Made by a program: the position numbers and the translations under genes. Positions 10,837 through 23,758 of a stretch of DNA of 64,000 bases are shown here, piece by piece. The DNA is from Adineta vaga. Lineage: Eukaryota > Rotifera. The stretch covers positions 4,712,001 through 4,776,000 of the forward strand of contig CP075495.1 of NCBI GenBank assembly GCA_021613535.1, read 5' to 3'. Below the pieces are notes generated by a model. It did no database searches, was not told the DNA's origin, and saw only the letters and a program-made list of their open reading frames with translations. Each line of letters begins with the position of its first letter. Position 1 is the stretch's first letter.

Positions 10837-13800
10837 TTTGCCGATGAAAAAGAACAAATATATATATATATGAAAGCATATATATCTGATTACTTCTTTA
10901 TATGATCAATTACTAATCGTTAAGATGACATACTTAAGAAAATAGCAAATACACAAAAAAAAACGAAAGTTTGAAAAAGGATAATTAGATATAAAGTTAA
11001 TTTTGAAAGAAATGAGTAAGAGGAATTCAAAACAATTTATAAGACTACGTCGCGTAATATTAAAATCTGAACTATCAAGCTTTACATAATAAAAGATTAA
11101 AAAAATTGATATTTTCTGATCGTTTAGATTAATGCATTAGAATCCTATCGTTCGTTTTTTCTAAAACTAAAACATATTCTAATTTAAAACAATATATATC
11201 GTTTCATTTTTAACACTATTAACGTCATTTGAATAGATTGACTACAACGTTCTACCAACCATTATATACAGAATTTAATTCTGTATTCGTTACAGTCAAC
11301 TAGATAGTCACCATAGAGCTATGAATGAATATTAGCAAGAAAAAAATCGAATCCATTCTTAACCCTTTCCAGCCGGATGTTGCCATTTGGCAACATTTTA
11401 CTAATATCACCATAGAATTTATCTTGAAGTGATGAGATATAGTTCCTTAAGTGATTTTATAATTAATTATATGCATTATAGGGCAAACCTGTGCCTTGTT
11501 AAGAAAGGAGAAAGCTGTTATCGAAAAGAGGGATGAATTATCTCTCCAAGACTCAAAACAACCTTCGAGTCAAAATAATCTGTTTTTCATTTGTTCGATA
11601 ATTTAATGTGAGAAGTAACTAGTGGTTAATTTTCTTCTCCAGGTCTATTATCTATTGCACCAGTAAGATGAAATAATAAGTATATCTGAAGAACACCGTG
11701 CAAGAATGTTGCCTTTAAGGCAGCATCCGGCCGTGAAGGTACAAAAAGTTGGAAAAAGTTAATTGCTTTTTCTCAATGAAATTCCTATCATTTGCTGTTG
11801 GTTTTAATTCAGACTGTCCAACGAAAGCATACTTTATTCGTCTGTCTACTTCTTACAGCCATAAGATGGTATATATTCTGATAATACTCAACAGCTTACC
11901 AAAATAACGGAAATATCACCTATTTTTCCTAGGGAAGTTCACGAATCTAATGAGATTCTAACAAGATTCGTAATTCCCTTTTCTGAAAGAAAGGGTTTAT
12001 GACGTTTAAATACGATGGTAAAATGCTTAAAGTTTGTCTGTCTATCCAAGCCAATCAGAATTCAGCATGCGCTAAACCCATGAAAAGTCACTATAGTTGT
12101 TAAACAAGGTTTGACTAACGGGTAGTTGGGACCGAACAATGCGAATCTGACGCTACTTTATTGATATTAATTTCCGAGAAAGTTTTACCAAACGGTTACT
12201 GATGTCTAGAAATCTGAATAAAAGACTAATTTTATCCAGAATTTCTTTCTCTGAAAGAAAGTGTTATACGGAGTATAGCAATGCTTAAAATTTGTCGGTT
12301 TATTCCAGCCAAACTAGCATCTGTAAGTTTTGATGATAAGGTGTTTTCGTGAGTTCCGTTTATTAATGAACAAGAACAAGAGAGATAGAAACACACGTAT
12401 ATAGATAAGATATAGAGAGAAGAGAGAGAAGAACTAGATGGCACACTGTGTACGAAATACGAAAGAGAACAAGATACACGCAAGTATATATACGTATATG
12501 TACCGGATGATTCCTTCATATATGTGATGATATGAATAGGGAAGACTTCAATATACATATTTCGGAAGTGTCCATACTAACAGTATCATACATACATTCA
12601 CTTACGTTGTATATACACGTTTGTTTTTTTCCTATTATATTAGGTAATGAATGCAAAGGAAAGACAAACTGTGTAGTGTAGGGCATGGAAAAAAAACACA
12701 TGGATGAAAGACATTAATTCACATCCGACTTAAAAGCATGCGTATCCAGTTCCACGGCTCGTCGATTCACTTAAATGAAAATTACTCGAAAAAAAACCAA
12801 TCAATTGTCTTGAATATAAAGATATGAAGAAGCTTGCTTTCTACATACACAACAAAAACTTCAATACATTTCAGCATTAATCTCCATTGTGAGTATATTT
12901 GATTATCTTTATATGCATTGGTCCATTTAACGTGACACTTCTGGCGTAAGTATTTGTTTCAGAATTTGAAGTGAACGTTTATAACACGTTATAGAGCAAG
13001 CTTGAAAGCGTAAGAAAATATATCTTATTATTCGAAGAATTGCTCCTGTGAATCTCTAAAATGCATACATGAAGCATTAATTCCAAAGCTGTACGGTAGA
13101 ATGTATTCTGTCTTACTTTGAAACTACCCTTGCTCCTTAATGTCAAGCTCTGAATCCCTCTGTAAAATGTTGTGAAGAGTACAACTATATTGATTCGGAG
13201 AAAACGTACAACTTCGGGGCTGAATTTTCTTTGGAAGCATGCAACGATGTGTTTTCTTTATTTCAGAAAAAAATAAGCGAACCCGTTGGATCCGCGCTAC
13301 TTGCGTTTTATAATAGTCGGAATAGGAATACTATGATGTACTGTAAATCTTGTTAGAATCTCATTGGATTCGTGAACTTCCCTAGGAAAAATAGGTGATA
13401 TTTCTGTTATTTTGGTAAGCTGTTGAGTATTATCAGAATATATACCATCTTAAGGTTGTAAGAAGTAGACAGACGAATAAAGTATGCTTTCGTTGGACAG
13501 TCTGAATTAAAACCAACAGCAAATGATAGGAATTTCATTGAGAAAAGCAATTGACTTTTTGCAACTTTTTGTACCTTCACAGCCGGATGTTGGCATTCGG
13601 CTCGATTTTAGTTCTTTAAGCTCCATAATGGAATTGGGTAACCTCCACACCTAAAAGACAAAGAATATAGAGAAGTCGAATTTTTTCCATGCTATCTTCT
13701 GATAGCCGGTTAGAAAGAGTTAACTTTCTATACGCAAAAAGTTCTCATTTTCAACGTGTCAGTGGAGAAGTTCGGAACTGGTGACAACACTATTGAAAAA

Positions 13801-14771
13801 AAATAAACCCGAATCTAGTTTTTATAAAACTATTGAAGGTACAAAAAAGACAAATATGGTTTTTGCTTTTTTTCTATTTTTACTTAGGTTCAGCGTAAAT
13901 GTGTAACAGAAATCAGTTTCAAAATCTGTCGATTATGAGTTCATCAAAGTCAGGCGTATTTGAATGATAAATTTTGAAATTTCACAAGAAAAGAAGATAT
14001 TTATCAGAACTTTGCTGATAAAACCGTCAGCAGACGGTAGCATATAAAGAATTTATATTCATTTGATAACTAAATTCAATAATCGTATACGTACTTCTTC
14101 ACAGGAGCCTTGAGATATAATCAAAATCAAAATAGTCTTTCTATCTTATTTTGAGTAAATCAAATGTTTATGAAATCAATATCTCGTAGGAAATTTACCT
14201 GTTATAGTGAGCTCCAGAGGAATAAAAAAAGAGACATTATAAAATGTTTTTGATAATATTGTAAAAAGACTTAAGTTTTGTATTGATATGAATAGTGATA
14301 CTTTTGAGCACTATATGTAGGAACCTTTAGTATCAAATAAAACTTTGAACATTCCTCTTCCGCTTAAAAAACAATTATTTCATTTTTTTTTGTCAACGGC
14401 TTTTCGAACATCATGCATATCAAAATACGCTAGCGACATACTTGTTTTATGCCTTTTCTATAAGGTTCTCGTTTCCTACATCATTCTGTAGGAAATATCC
14501 TATATGTCGTCTCAGCCATGCTCATTCGGATCTAAAATCTAGAAGAGGATAGTTGAATTGAGTTTTGACTAGTAATAGAATTTTCTTGGTATTTTTGTTT
14601 GAAGAAGTAGAGAGATTAATCATGATACTTAATCTTTACAACTGAGTAGATAGAATATTTGTTAAATGAGCACGATGTAAATAATAAATGTGAGGTATAC
14701 ATTACCGCTTGTGATTTTTCCATTGCAGTTTTCATACTAGATATGTTCATGGAATCATTTCAGATATAAAT
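10837..14771 (+). other. Non-coding region with a foldback repeat, no gene seen
   Basis: About 3.9 kb with only short, unconserved open frames. It contains the inverted-repeat element at 11359-13723 and two imperfect direct copies of a segment beginning CTGAAAGAAAG (about 11985-12070 and 12250-12320). Sequence close to 14700-14763 includes AG acceptors (TTTGCAG-like and TTTCAG at 14758-14763) just upstream of the RING gene's first ATG, so a 5'-UTR intron or upstream exon of that gene may lie here. Confidence 0.5.
11359..13723 (+). mobile_element. Non-autonomous foldback element, possibly TTAA-type (piggyBac-like)
   Basis: Two long inverted arms are visible, 11711-11968 and 13346-13601. They are near-identical by eye over about 255 bases, both carrying a CATCCGGC/GCCGGATG core at the outer edge. 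They enclose about 1.4 kb without a transposase. Outside the arms, TTAACCCTTTCCAGCCGG at 11359 and the inverse of TTAACTCTTTCTAACCGG at 13706-13723 form candidate terminal repeats starting with TTAA, the piggyBac target site. The arms are clear; the exact ends and the superfamily are inferred and less certain. Confidence 0.5.
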
Positions 14772-14808
14772 ATGGCACAAACTTTTTCTAATGATATTAC
14801 CGAACAAG

Positions 14809-14948
14809 GACTCACCGACAGTTGAGCCTGCGACAGTTGAGCCCCGACAGTTGAGCCTCGACAGTTGAGCCCACCGACAGTTGAGCTCACGACTGTTGAG
14901 CCCACGACAGTTGAGCCCATCGACAGTTGAGCCCCGACAGTCGAGCCT
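14809..14948 (+). repeat. Left MULE terminal array of GACAGTTGAGC units
   Basis: Nine tandem, slightly diverged units of 13-16 bases, for example CGACAGTTGAGCCTG, with spacing variants CC, CTC, CCCACC and CCCATC. One copy has GACTGTTGAGC and the last GACAGTCGAGC. The array is mirrored in inverted order at 16869-17010. Such iterated ends are plausible multiple binding sites for the transposase's zinc finger. Confidence 0.9.
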
Positions 14949-15200
14949 TATATATATTTTTTTTTGACCAAGCTAAGTTATGAATTGTTTGTACATTACT
15001 CACTACAATTTGATAATACATCACGTAACGATATGTATAAGTTATTAGCGGTTTTCCTCACTCCGTATACCAGCGACTCTTTTGTAAAGAATAAAAAAGA
15101 ATTCTTGATATTTGATTAGTTAGTAACTGAGCGAAAAACCATATATATATGTGAACAAAGCAAACGCGTACAGTTATTCTTCATATATTTTTCCTCAAGT

Positions 15201-16813
15201 ATGTCGATTATACAGTCATCACGTGGTAAAGATCAACTTTTATTTGATGGTTTCTGCTATCGAAGAGTTAATACAAGCCAAGATAAGTGGCGATGTGTTC
15301 GTAATAACTGTGCTGGTCGAATATCTTCTAAAAATGATCAATTTATCCATTTGACCGATCACAACCATGCACCTAATCCAGATGAATTACTATGTAAACA
15401 ATTCAAATCAACCATTGATAAACGTGCTGAAACATCAAATGAACCACCAAGAAAAATAATTCATGAGGCATTATTAGATGTTCATCCAGGTGATGCATCA
15501 GCCGTACAAAATTACAGGACAGCACAACGTGCAGTTCAACGGAAACGAAAGAAAAATGATATGCCATTACCAACACCATTGTCATTTGAAAATATCATTA
15601 TTCCTGAAGAATTAAAATTAACTAATACCGGTGATAAATTTTTGTTGTATGATAATGGAAAAAATGATAACAGAATTATTATTTTGTCCTCGAGTAAAGA
15701 TTTAAGTCGACTCCAGGATTCAGATCATTGGCATATGGATGGGACCTTTAAGGTTAGTTTAATACAATTTTTGAATAGCTAAACAGCGTGTTATATTAAG
15801 TAAACTTTTTCATAGATCGCACCAAAACTTTTTCATCAACTATATTCAATTCATGGTCATTTTCACGGTCGTTCATTACCGTTCTTGTATGCATATCTTC
15901 CTGGTAAAGGTGAACCTATCTATAAAGAATTTTTGGACGTGATATTAAAAAATATTACTAAACATCCGAAGTCAATAACTATTGACTTCGAAGGTGCTGT
16001 TATAAATGTTATTAAACAAAAACTTCCATCAACGAAAACAAGTGCGTGTTTTTTCCATTTCAAGCAAAATCTATGGAGAAAAATTCGGGTATGTTTCACT
16101 TGACTGAAATATGAATTAAATTAAGTTCTATATTCAAATAATCTTGTTTTTTTCGGTTAGGATATTGGTTTAGTACAATTATTTCTCCATGATCGTGAAG
16201 TTAGGCATCAATTAAAAAATTTTGCTTGCCTAGCATTTGTACCAGAAGAACGAGTTAGTGAAGAATTTGAAAAGCTTGCAGAAGAATCACCAGAGTCAAT
16301 AAATGGTTTGTATCAAATATATTTAACAATAAAAATACTATTTCTTTTTTATTGTATACGTAGAATTTATTGATTACTTGGAGGACAATTATATCGGTCG
16401 CAAAGGTCGCAATAACCGTCGTCGTTCACCTCGATTTCCGATTTCATTCTGGAATTGCTTCGGTCGTCTTGATTCACAACTTCCACGCACCAATAACCCG
16501 CAAGAGGGGTGGCACAATGCTCTGCAAGTAACATCTTACTTTTCTATCAAATCCTCTATTAATTATTTATTTAATTTTAATGCAGAGTTCTTGTCGTAAA
16601 CATCCGACTATATATCAATCAATTCATGATCTAAAAACTGAACAACACGCTACTCTTATATTTGCTGAACAAGCTGAAGCTGGAACTTCAAAAATTGTTA
16701 GGCGTGCTATATATGAAGAAATTGATGAACGTCTTCAAAATCTAGTTGCTAATTATAACGTATATCCTCAGGCCGAATATTTCAAAAGAGCCAGAGCTTT
16801 ATTTAATTTTTAA
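15201..16813 (+). CDS. MULE transposase with FLYWCH zinc finger
   Basis: Exons 15201-15752, 15816-16088, 16161-16305, 16364-16527 and 16586-16813 encode 453 residues without a stop. The N-terminal FLYWCH-type finger spans about residues 8-58 (LLFDGFCYRRVN, KWRCVRNNCAGRI, LTDHNHAPNP). The MULE catalytic core follows. The first acidic residue is in DSDHWHMDGTFKIAP, the second in SITIDFEGAVINVIKQK, then the CFFHFKQNLWRKI helix, and a candidate third acid in NNPQEGWHNALQ. It would cut and join the ends of its own element. It is transcribed in the same direction as the RING gene it interrupts. All introns are short GT-AG, so the element carries host-style introns. Confidence 0.93.
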
Positions 16814-16868
16814 CATTTTTCAAATAAATTTTTCTAATATAAAAATTTTTCATTTTTATCATATATAA

Positions 16869-17010
16869 AAGGCTCAACTGTCGCAGGCTCAACTATCGAT
16901 GGGCTCAACAGTCGTGGGCTCAACAGTCGTGAGCTCAACTGTCGGTGGGCTCAACTGTCGAGGCTCAACTGTCGGGGCTCAACTGTCGCAGGCTCAACTG
17001 TCGTGCTACC
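16869..17010 (-). repeat. Right MULE terminal array (inverted)
   Basis: Nine inverted copies of the same unit (GGCTCAACTGTCGCA type), ending GTCGTGCTACC directly before the target-site copy CCGAACAAG. Variants include GGCTCAACTATCGAT and GGGCTCAACAGTCGT. The inner border TATATATAAAAGGC mirrors GCCTTATATATA at the left inner border. Confidence 0.9.
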
Positions 17011-18775
17011 CCGAACAAGATGAAAACGGTAAGTACTATATGTTATAATGGTCAGAAATCTTAATTGAGAATAAAAAGAGGAAATTTATCATTGACGAAT
17101 TTTTTAACGATTGTATAACTGCTTAACTATTTCGATTTAAAATTTAATTCTTTTGATCACATTTTAGATTTTCTGGTCGAAGAAAATGATAAAGAAATTC
17201 AGCAATCCAACAACGATGAGATTAATATATCTATTGGTCCCCCTCTCATTCTAGTGGATGCTAATAGTAATGATACTATTATTGAGAATGCCAACTCACA
17301 AATTGCGGTCCACGTCAATGTTGGTATGTACTTTTTCTTTACTATTCAAGTATTATGTCACCTCACTACGGCGAAGTTCACCTTAAAATGAGTCAATGGA
17401 AAATTTATCGTTGAAAATGTAGCAACATCTTATTAAAAAAAGCAAAGAAATTGTTGATGAATCTGTTTTTCAAATGATAACATTGAGCAACTAAAACATT
17501 TTCACGACGTAGAAAACCATAAATATATGCCGATGACTATATTACAGTATCAAATGATAATTATTAGTTTAGTTCTCTATTATCTAATATCATTTCAGAT
17601 CCCATACAATCACTGAAACAAACATTTGGACGTTGCCTTCGATGTAAAAAGTGTGATATCACCACGATACACGTTGACTGTGGTCATCTACATTGTTGTA
17701 ATTTATGTATGAATGTATGTCGAGAATGTTCTTTTGGGCAATGTCAGTTACAAAATCCAAATCATCTTAAAATTTATCTGGGTAAGATAAATCAAGTTTA
17801 TATCTTTGTAATCATGTCAAGTGACTGAGCACTGAGACTGCTTTTGTATGTTATAAACTTTCTATTTAGATAATCATTATAATACACTATAATCGTTTAT
17901 TGAAAATATTTTTCGATTTCAGGTCATGAGGATGAAACGCCAATGAATACACTTCCGATTCCAGGTAAATTACCAAATAAATGACCAATCAGTGATATTT
18001 TACTAGTGTCATTCACTGTATCTTTTAACGATTTTGGGCAGTAGAAATCAGTATACATTGTATGCCAGGATAGAAATGTCATGATCCCGCTAAATACTGT
18101 AGATGTACCTGCTTGCTTTCTTATTCTTTGTGCAGAAAGTATATGTCGAATTAAATCTTCTACAAAATGTATTCTTGGTTTCTGAACACTGATTTTATTG
18201 ATCTGACCTGCTGCTATTGTTACTTATAGCTAATAAATCGAGTTAGCCTTCTATTTTATGCCTACTACTTCAGATACAATCATAGTACGCTTTTTACTTA
18301 TAGTATCAAAGATAATTCTATTGAAAAGTTTCTTTAGATAATCATCAGTATGATGAATATGAACCTTTTTTCTTGTAATTTCAGTGGTGAATGGTGTTGA
18401 TGCTATGCCTGTTGATGCTACGTAAGATCAAAGTATGTATTTCTCTTTCTATCTCATTTGCATACTTCGAAGACTTAAAGATTGAAATAATGAAATACTA
18501 CTTTCATCTACAATTTTTCTAAGAAAATCTTACGCTTTAAAATCATACTTTATTGTCGTTCGTTTTTAGAGGCAATTCATACATTAGACCGTTCTTTAGT
18601 GTGTCGCGACCGTCCTGTACAACGCTTCCTTATTGCTTTTGGCAGTGAGACATGGTATAAATGTGGCCACGGAGTTTGCAATGATTGCTATGGCAGATTG
18701 GCAGGTTCAGAACATACTTTTGAATGTCCCTTCTGCCGCGCTGAAGTAAAAACGTTTGTAATTCCGGTTTTGTGA

Positions 18776-19300
18776 AATAACCCAATGTATTCTTTTACTT
18801 ACATTGCTTCATTTATTCACGTTCAACTTTTTGTTGGTTTTTTTATTTGATACGTGATGTGGCTCGCTTTGTTTTGTTCGTGAATTAAAATATTAAAATA
18901 TTAAAAAGCATTTGTCTGTGAAACATCTGTATCAGCACATTTTACTGTGTGAATTAAAAGAACGATATTATACGTATATAAAATCACTATTGAATACAAG
19001 ACGTTGTTCATCTACTATTCATAAGAACCATCTGCTAATTTCCTTTCGATACAATGTTATCGATTGAGTAAATTATACTTTCAAGAGAATTCTTTTTTTA
19101 CTACATTAGTACCGTTCAAATTCAAAAATCTAATATTGATTTTCAGATCTATCTATGATATTTAATATTTCGAGTTTATCTTTATATAGATATGTATGTA
19201 GTTGAAACACGCGTAAAATTATAAATACACACAAAAAGAAATCTTTATAAATAGCTCACAAATATGTGAGACAAATAAACAAGGAGAGAAAATGTTTTCT
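18776..19300 (+). other. Intergenic, no gene seen
   Basis: The 3' flank of the RING gene (+) and the 3' flank of UBE3C (-); AT-rich convergent spacer with AATAAA-like runs. No open frame or repeat worth noting. Confidence 0.5.
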
Positions 19301-22300
19301 TCAACTATATTCAAATCCAGCTGCAGCTTGAATAGCATATAAAAGTTTTTCTTTGAGCATATTTTCATCGTTATATTCAGGTAATTTCAAGAGATTTATG
19401 CACGTATTTGATGTTGGTAAACGATCAATTTCGGAACCAGCAGACTGTATACAGAATTCAGGATATAATTCCTAAAAGAGAAAGTAATTGTTATAACTAT
19501 GCACAAACCATTTTCTATCGTTTCTTTTTCCATTAAAAACTATCCTATTATTAAATAATATTTACCTTAAATCCAAATAATGGTGGTCTCGAACAACTTG
19601 TTGTAAATTTTAACAATTTTCTTTTTTGATCTTCCGTAAATTCATGAACACATCTCCAAAAAGCTTGAATGACTGGATGTTCTTTATTGTATGGTGCTAA
19701 AATCAAACAATACATTTTTATTCTTAAGAAAATCAAATTTTTCTAACCTCTATATTGAGAATGATTTCTCCAATCATTAACATCAATTTCTCCGGGTGCA
19801 CCTGATATTAATATTCTTAATTCATTTGCATCAAACATTCTTAACCATTCGAGATTAATAACATCACCAAGACCTTGACGAAATTTAAAAACTTGTTCAT
19901 TGATTTGTTTATTTAATTTATAACTAGCAACAAGATGAATATATTCAATTCGATTTTCATCTGTTACAGCAATATTTCTTCCATTTGGTTTTAATTCCGT
20001 GACCTAGAAATTAGTTGAAAAGTTTACTTTTTCATTTGATTATCAAATCTTAATAATTTACTTCTGTTTGACCAATTTCACTATTCACAATTGTAAAATC
20101 TAGTCCAAGATCTTCGACATTTCCATCATAATTTTTCAAATAAAGTAAATTTCTATACATTTCGGGATCGAGTGAAGCTAAATGATGAATATCAACTTTT
20201 CCTGATGAACGTGACAGAATTTTCTGTAAGAAAAATGTAGCAAATGGTAATTCAGCAAGAAATTTTTCATAAATTGCCTAAAAGAAAGATGAATTAGAAA
20301 AATAAAACATACGATTCATTTCACAAGATATTTTTTTTACTTTGCCCAAGATTCGACCAAGAAAATAATAATGTGGACCAAAATTTTCATCGATAAAAGC
20401 AATATTTGGATTTGGATAGAGAAAACCATCACTAGTTATTTTAAACAAACCACGTATTGGATTGAATGATGATTTAAGTAATTCATTCATAAATTCGCGA
20501 AATAAACCACCACCATCAACACCTGCTTCATCAAGACCAACGGCATTTATGAAACTAACACGAATTTTACGGCGAAGATTCGGTTCTACATAGGAAAATA
20601 CATATCAATGATTGATGATAAAAAGTCAAAGAAAAATTTGTTTACCATTTTGAGGACTAAGTTTTTCAAAAGCATCTTCATAAATATAATCTCGACGAAT
20701 ACGAACATTAATAGTCGAACCAGATTGTAGAAATTCTGCACCTTGCTGTTGTTCGCTTTTATTTTGTTGAATTAATAAATTGAGAACCTTGACAAGAAAT
20801 AAATTTCTTCTCTTTTTCTTTAACAAGTAACATTTGAACTTACTTGAACTCGTGTATCAAATGGTATAACAAATGGAATTTGTTGAAGAATAGTTAATAG
20901 ACGAAGTTCAGTAACAGAAAAGGTAAATGCATCTGGTGCTAAAAGACGAACATTTCAAAGATGAGTCGAAGTAAAACAAAACGATCAAATTACCGCGATC
21001 ACGACTGAAATATGTTTCTGATGAAAGAAGTAACGGATCTGATAGACCCCGAGCAAATGGTAATATGTATGTCTAAATAAAACCAATAAGTAGCTGAAGT
21101 TTCAATTTTTGTTGAACTTTTCATCATACCTTCTCAGGATGTAATTGAAATTGATTTGTTAACCAATTTTCTGGTGGACAAAATTGTCTTCGAACATCTC
21201 TCGATCGAAGTTGTTGTAATAATTGTACAATAATCTAAATATGAACAGTACATTCATCCTATTCAAAATCTTCATATTTCGTCTACTTTGAAAACAATTG
21301 AAAATTTGGTCGCTTTTTGTCTTGCTATTTCAACTTGTTTATTTGCTCGATTGACTTTTAACATCGATTCATCAGTTTCAATTGTATTTGTTGTTACATT
21401 CGTTGATGGATTAGTTATTTGTTTGTCAGGATACATAAATCTTACAATACCCATACATACATCGCGTAAGATTCTAACCATCTGAGAAATTTCGGTGGTA
21501 TGAAAAGCAGTATCTGGTGGTCCACGGAAGAATTCATCATCATGTAATGGTACTAATGACATACTATATAATGAACAGAATGTTACAAGTAATGGTTCGA
21601 TACGATCAATATCAACATCTTTTAATAATGAACTGGCACATGATATATGTGATAGAAGAAGAACATGTTCTCTTTAGAAAAACAAAAGAAAAGCAAAGAA
21701 ATTTGAATCGATTTTGTCAATGAGTAGAAAACAAAATTTACCGATAGTCAGTTTCATATGTCAATGTTCGACAAACATGCCATAAATGACGAAGAAATGC
21801 CGTTGAAGTGCTTAAACTTAGTAGAAAACTAGAATAAAAACGTTTTGAAAAAAAACTCTGAATAGTAAGTTTCCAAATTTACTTTGATCGAAGTATGGAT
21901 TCATTTCGATGAAATATTAAACTATGTGCTATAGTAGCTAAATTCGCAATGTATTCATTATCATCATCATTTAATGTTTGATTTTGTCTATCTGCTAATT
22001 TCACCAAATAATTTGTAATTGAACGTTTATTTAATATTGTTAAACAATCTCCTATTAATTCACCATCAGGCTCATCCTAAAGAGAAATAAGATCTATTTT
22101 TCCTTTCAATGTTCGTGATAGAATAACTTACTGTATCAATATCCATTTGTTCATATCGATCGTGTTCATCTGTATCTTGATCATGTCTTGGTAAATTATT
22201 ATAATTTGTGGTTATTAAACCGTTACTAAAATATCGAATGATCGCAGCAATTCGTTTTGTTAACGATGCGGGTAATTCATCAATTCGACTGTCGATAATA

Positions 22301-23666
22301 AGTAGAATGGCATGTAATTGATATAATTTCCAATTTTGATACAATGCTGAATCAATTGGAAATGTTGGGTGAAAATCTACTAATTCAATATAACGTCGAG
22401 AAGGAAAATTTGGTCGATGAACAAGTGTTGGAATAATAATTAATGGTAATGCAGGAAGATCCGATCGAGAAACTAATTCATTTCGAAGTGTAATTAATGC
22501 TTCATCTCTAACAACTGAATCGAGTGATTGAGATTCAATTGGTCGAGCAATTAATTCCACAATTGGTTCAATAGCTGGTATGCGACTGGTTTTACTAACA
22601 TTGGATGGAACTTTCGATTGAATAACAGAACACATTTGTGTATAATAACCTATAAAATTATATTGAGAAAAGTATTTCGAAGTCAAGCATCATTATTCAT
22701 GAAATGCTTACCATTTCGAATGATATTTCTTAGAAAATAGCTGGTTAACATTTGTATATTTTGAGGAGATGAAGATAAATTGTCATTAATGTAACTTTTA
22801 ACATCAGTAAACCATTCAATAAAACGTGTTGGTAATCGTATAGATTCAAAAGACGAAAGACATCTGAATAGAATTTCATAGAATTAAACAAAATCTTCGA
22901 TGAAATTCACTAGTTGCTTTACCTAACTGTATATTTTAATAATTTAGCAATTGCAATTTTTAATGGTGGATTATCATAAGCAAGTTTTTCGATAATTGCT
23001 TGACGATGTTTCCAACATGATTCAATCAATAACATCTTTTGTAAAACGAAACGAAATCAAAAAAATTATAGATAGATCAAATGAAAGTGACATACCATAA
23101 GATTAGCATCTGTACTTGGTTGAAAACCAAATTTAACTAAGTTAGCAACATGTATGAGATTTTCTTCATTGAAATTTGTTGATTGCAGTTGAGTTATCAG
23201 TTTTGTAATATGTGCACGAGCTAAATTTGTCTGAAAAAGAAAAATACATTTTTAGTAGCTGCAAGATGTAATATCATGAAAGTGACAACATCAGTAATGA
23301 ACGGGAAAAGTATTTTTTCAAGACAATGTACAAGAAATACTCACTAGTTCTTTTTGTGCACTTATTCTTCGATAGAAACTTTGAATTTTAATCGCAGCAA
23401 ATAATTGTCGTCGATTAAGCTAAAATATCAAATAAGCTATACATGAATAATTTTCAATAGCTCGACAATTTTACATCTCGTTTTTGTCGTTCTTGTTCTG
23501 CTCGTTTAATAAAATCATCGAGATTTTTCTTAGAAAAAAAAACAGAAAGTCAAATTTTATTCTTCAAATTTATCTACGATTTTTCCCTTCATACCGAATT
23601 CGATGTTCGACTGTAATCCTGTGCTGGTTGTGATTTATGATTGCCAACGAATAAAAAAGAATGCAT
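19301..23666 (-). CDS. UBE3C: UBE3C, HECT-type E3 ubiquitin ligase
   Basis: Nineteen exons run leftward from 23666-23595 through 22649-22132 (the longest) to 19471-19301. They give 1074 residues (human 1083), with all phases consistent. The N-terminus has the UBE3C IQ motif ([13 protein letters not shown], about residue 50). The middle is helical and moderately conserved ([14 protein letters not shown]). The HECT domain starts near [18 protein letters not shown] and contains [49 protein letters not shown] and [17 protein letters not shown]. The catalytic cysteine is in [14 protein letters not shown], 32 residues from the end as in human. UBE3C extends K48/K29 chains on proteasome-bound substrates. 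The ATG follows a TTTTCAG acceptor, so a 5'-UTR intron probably exists. Confidence 0.95.
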
Positions 23667-23758
23667 CTGAAAAAGAACCATCCAAGATCTATTTTATATC
23701 ATTGATTTCAATATATGTATGTGAATATATATATAAATATGCCCTAATAAAATAACGA

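Larger units (their letters stand above)
14809..17010 (+). mobile_element. Complete MULE DNA transposon with short-repeat-array ends
   Basis: The 2202-bp element is flanked by a perfect 9-bp duplication CCGAACAAG (14800-14808 and 17011-17019), the size typical of Mutator-like transposons. Each end is an array of about nine copies of a 13-16-base unit with core GACAGTTGAGC: 14813-14948 at the left, and the inverted array at 16869-17003. The outermost bases are GACTCACCGACAG on the left and, read inward, GGTAGCACGACAG on the right. The interior holds one intact five-exon transposase gene. Matching target duplications and an intact open frame point to a recent insertion. It sits inside a coding exon of a RING-type gene. 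Confidence 0.92.
14772..18775 (+). pseudogene. RING-type zinc-finger gene disrupted by a MULE insertion
   Basis: Coding pieces are 14772-14808 (ATG), 17020-17028, 17168-17323, 17599-17781, 17923-17964 and 18570-18775. With the transposon and one target-site copy removed they give a 210-residue open frame in which every intron is phase 1. One Cys-rich module lies in the middle (CLRCKKCDITTIHVDCGHLH, then CCNLCMNVCREC). A second RING-like module is C-terminal (CRDRPVQRF, YKCGHGVCNDCYGRL, FECPFCRAE). Both suggest an E3 ubiquitin ligase or scaffold. With the transposon in place, translation from the ATG ends after 17 residues inside its terminal repeat. A further plausible 37-base exon, 18385-18421, would break the frame and must be skipped. 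The exact family is not recognised. Confidence 0.7.

Noticed and set aside
10837-12700. Open frame at 12232-12558 on the minus strand as a gene
   Set aside because: Low-complexity Ser/Leu composition, no homology, and it lies inside the loop of a foldback element.
14813-14948. CRISPR-like or satellite array of 13-16 base repeats
   Set aside because: The array is mirrored in inverted orientation at the other end of a transposon with a target duplication; it is a transposon end, and the genome is eukaryotic.
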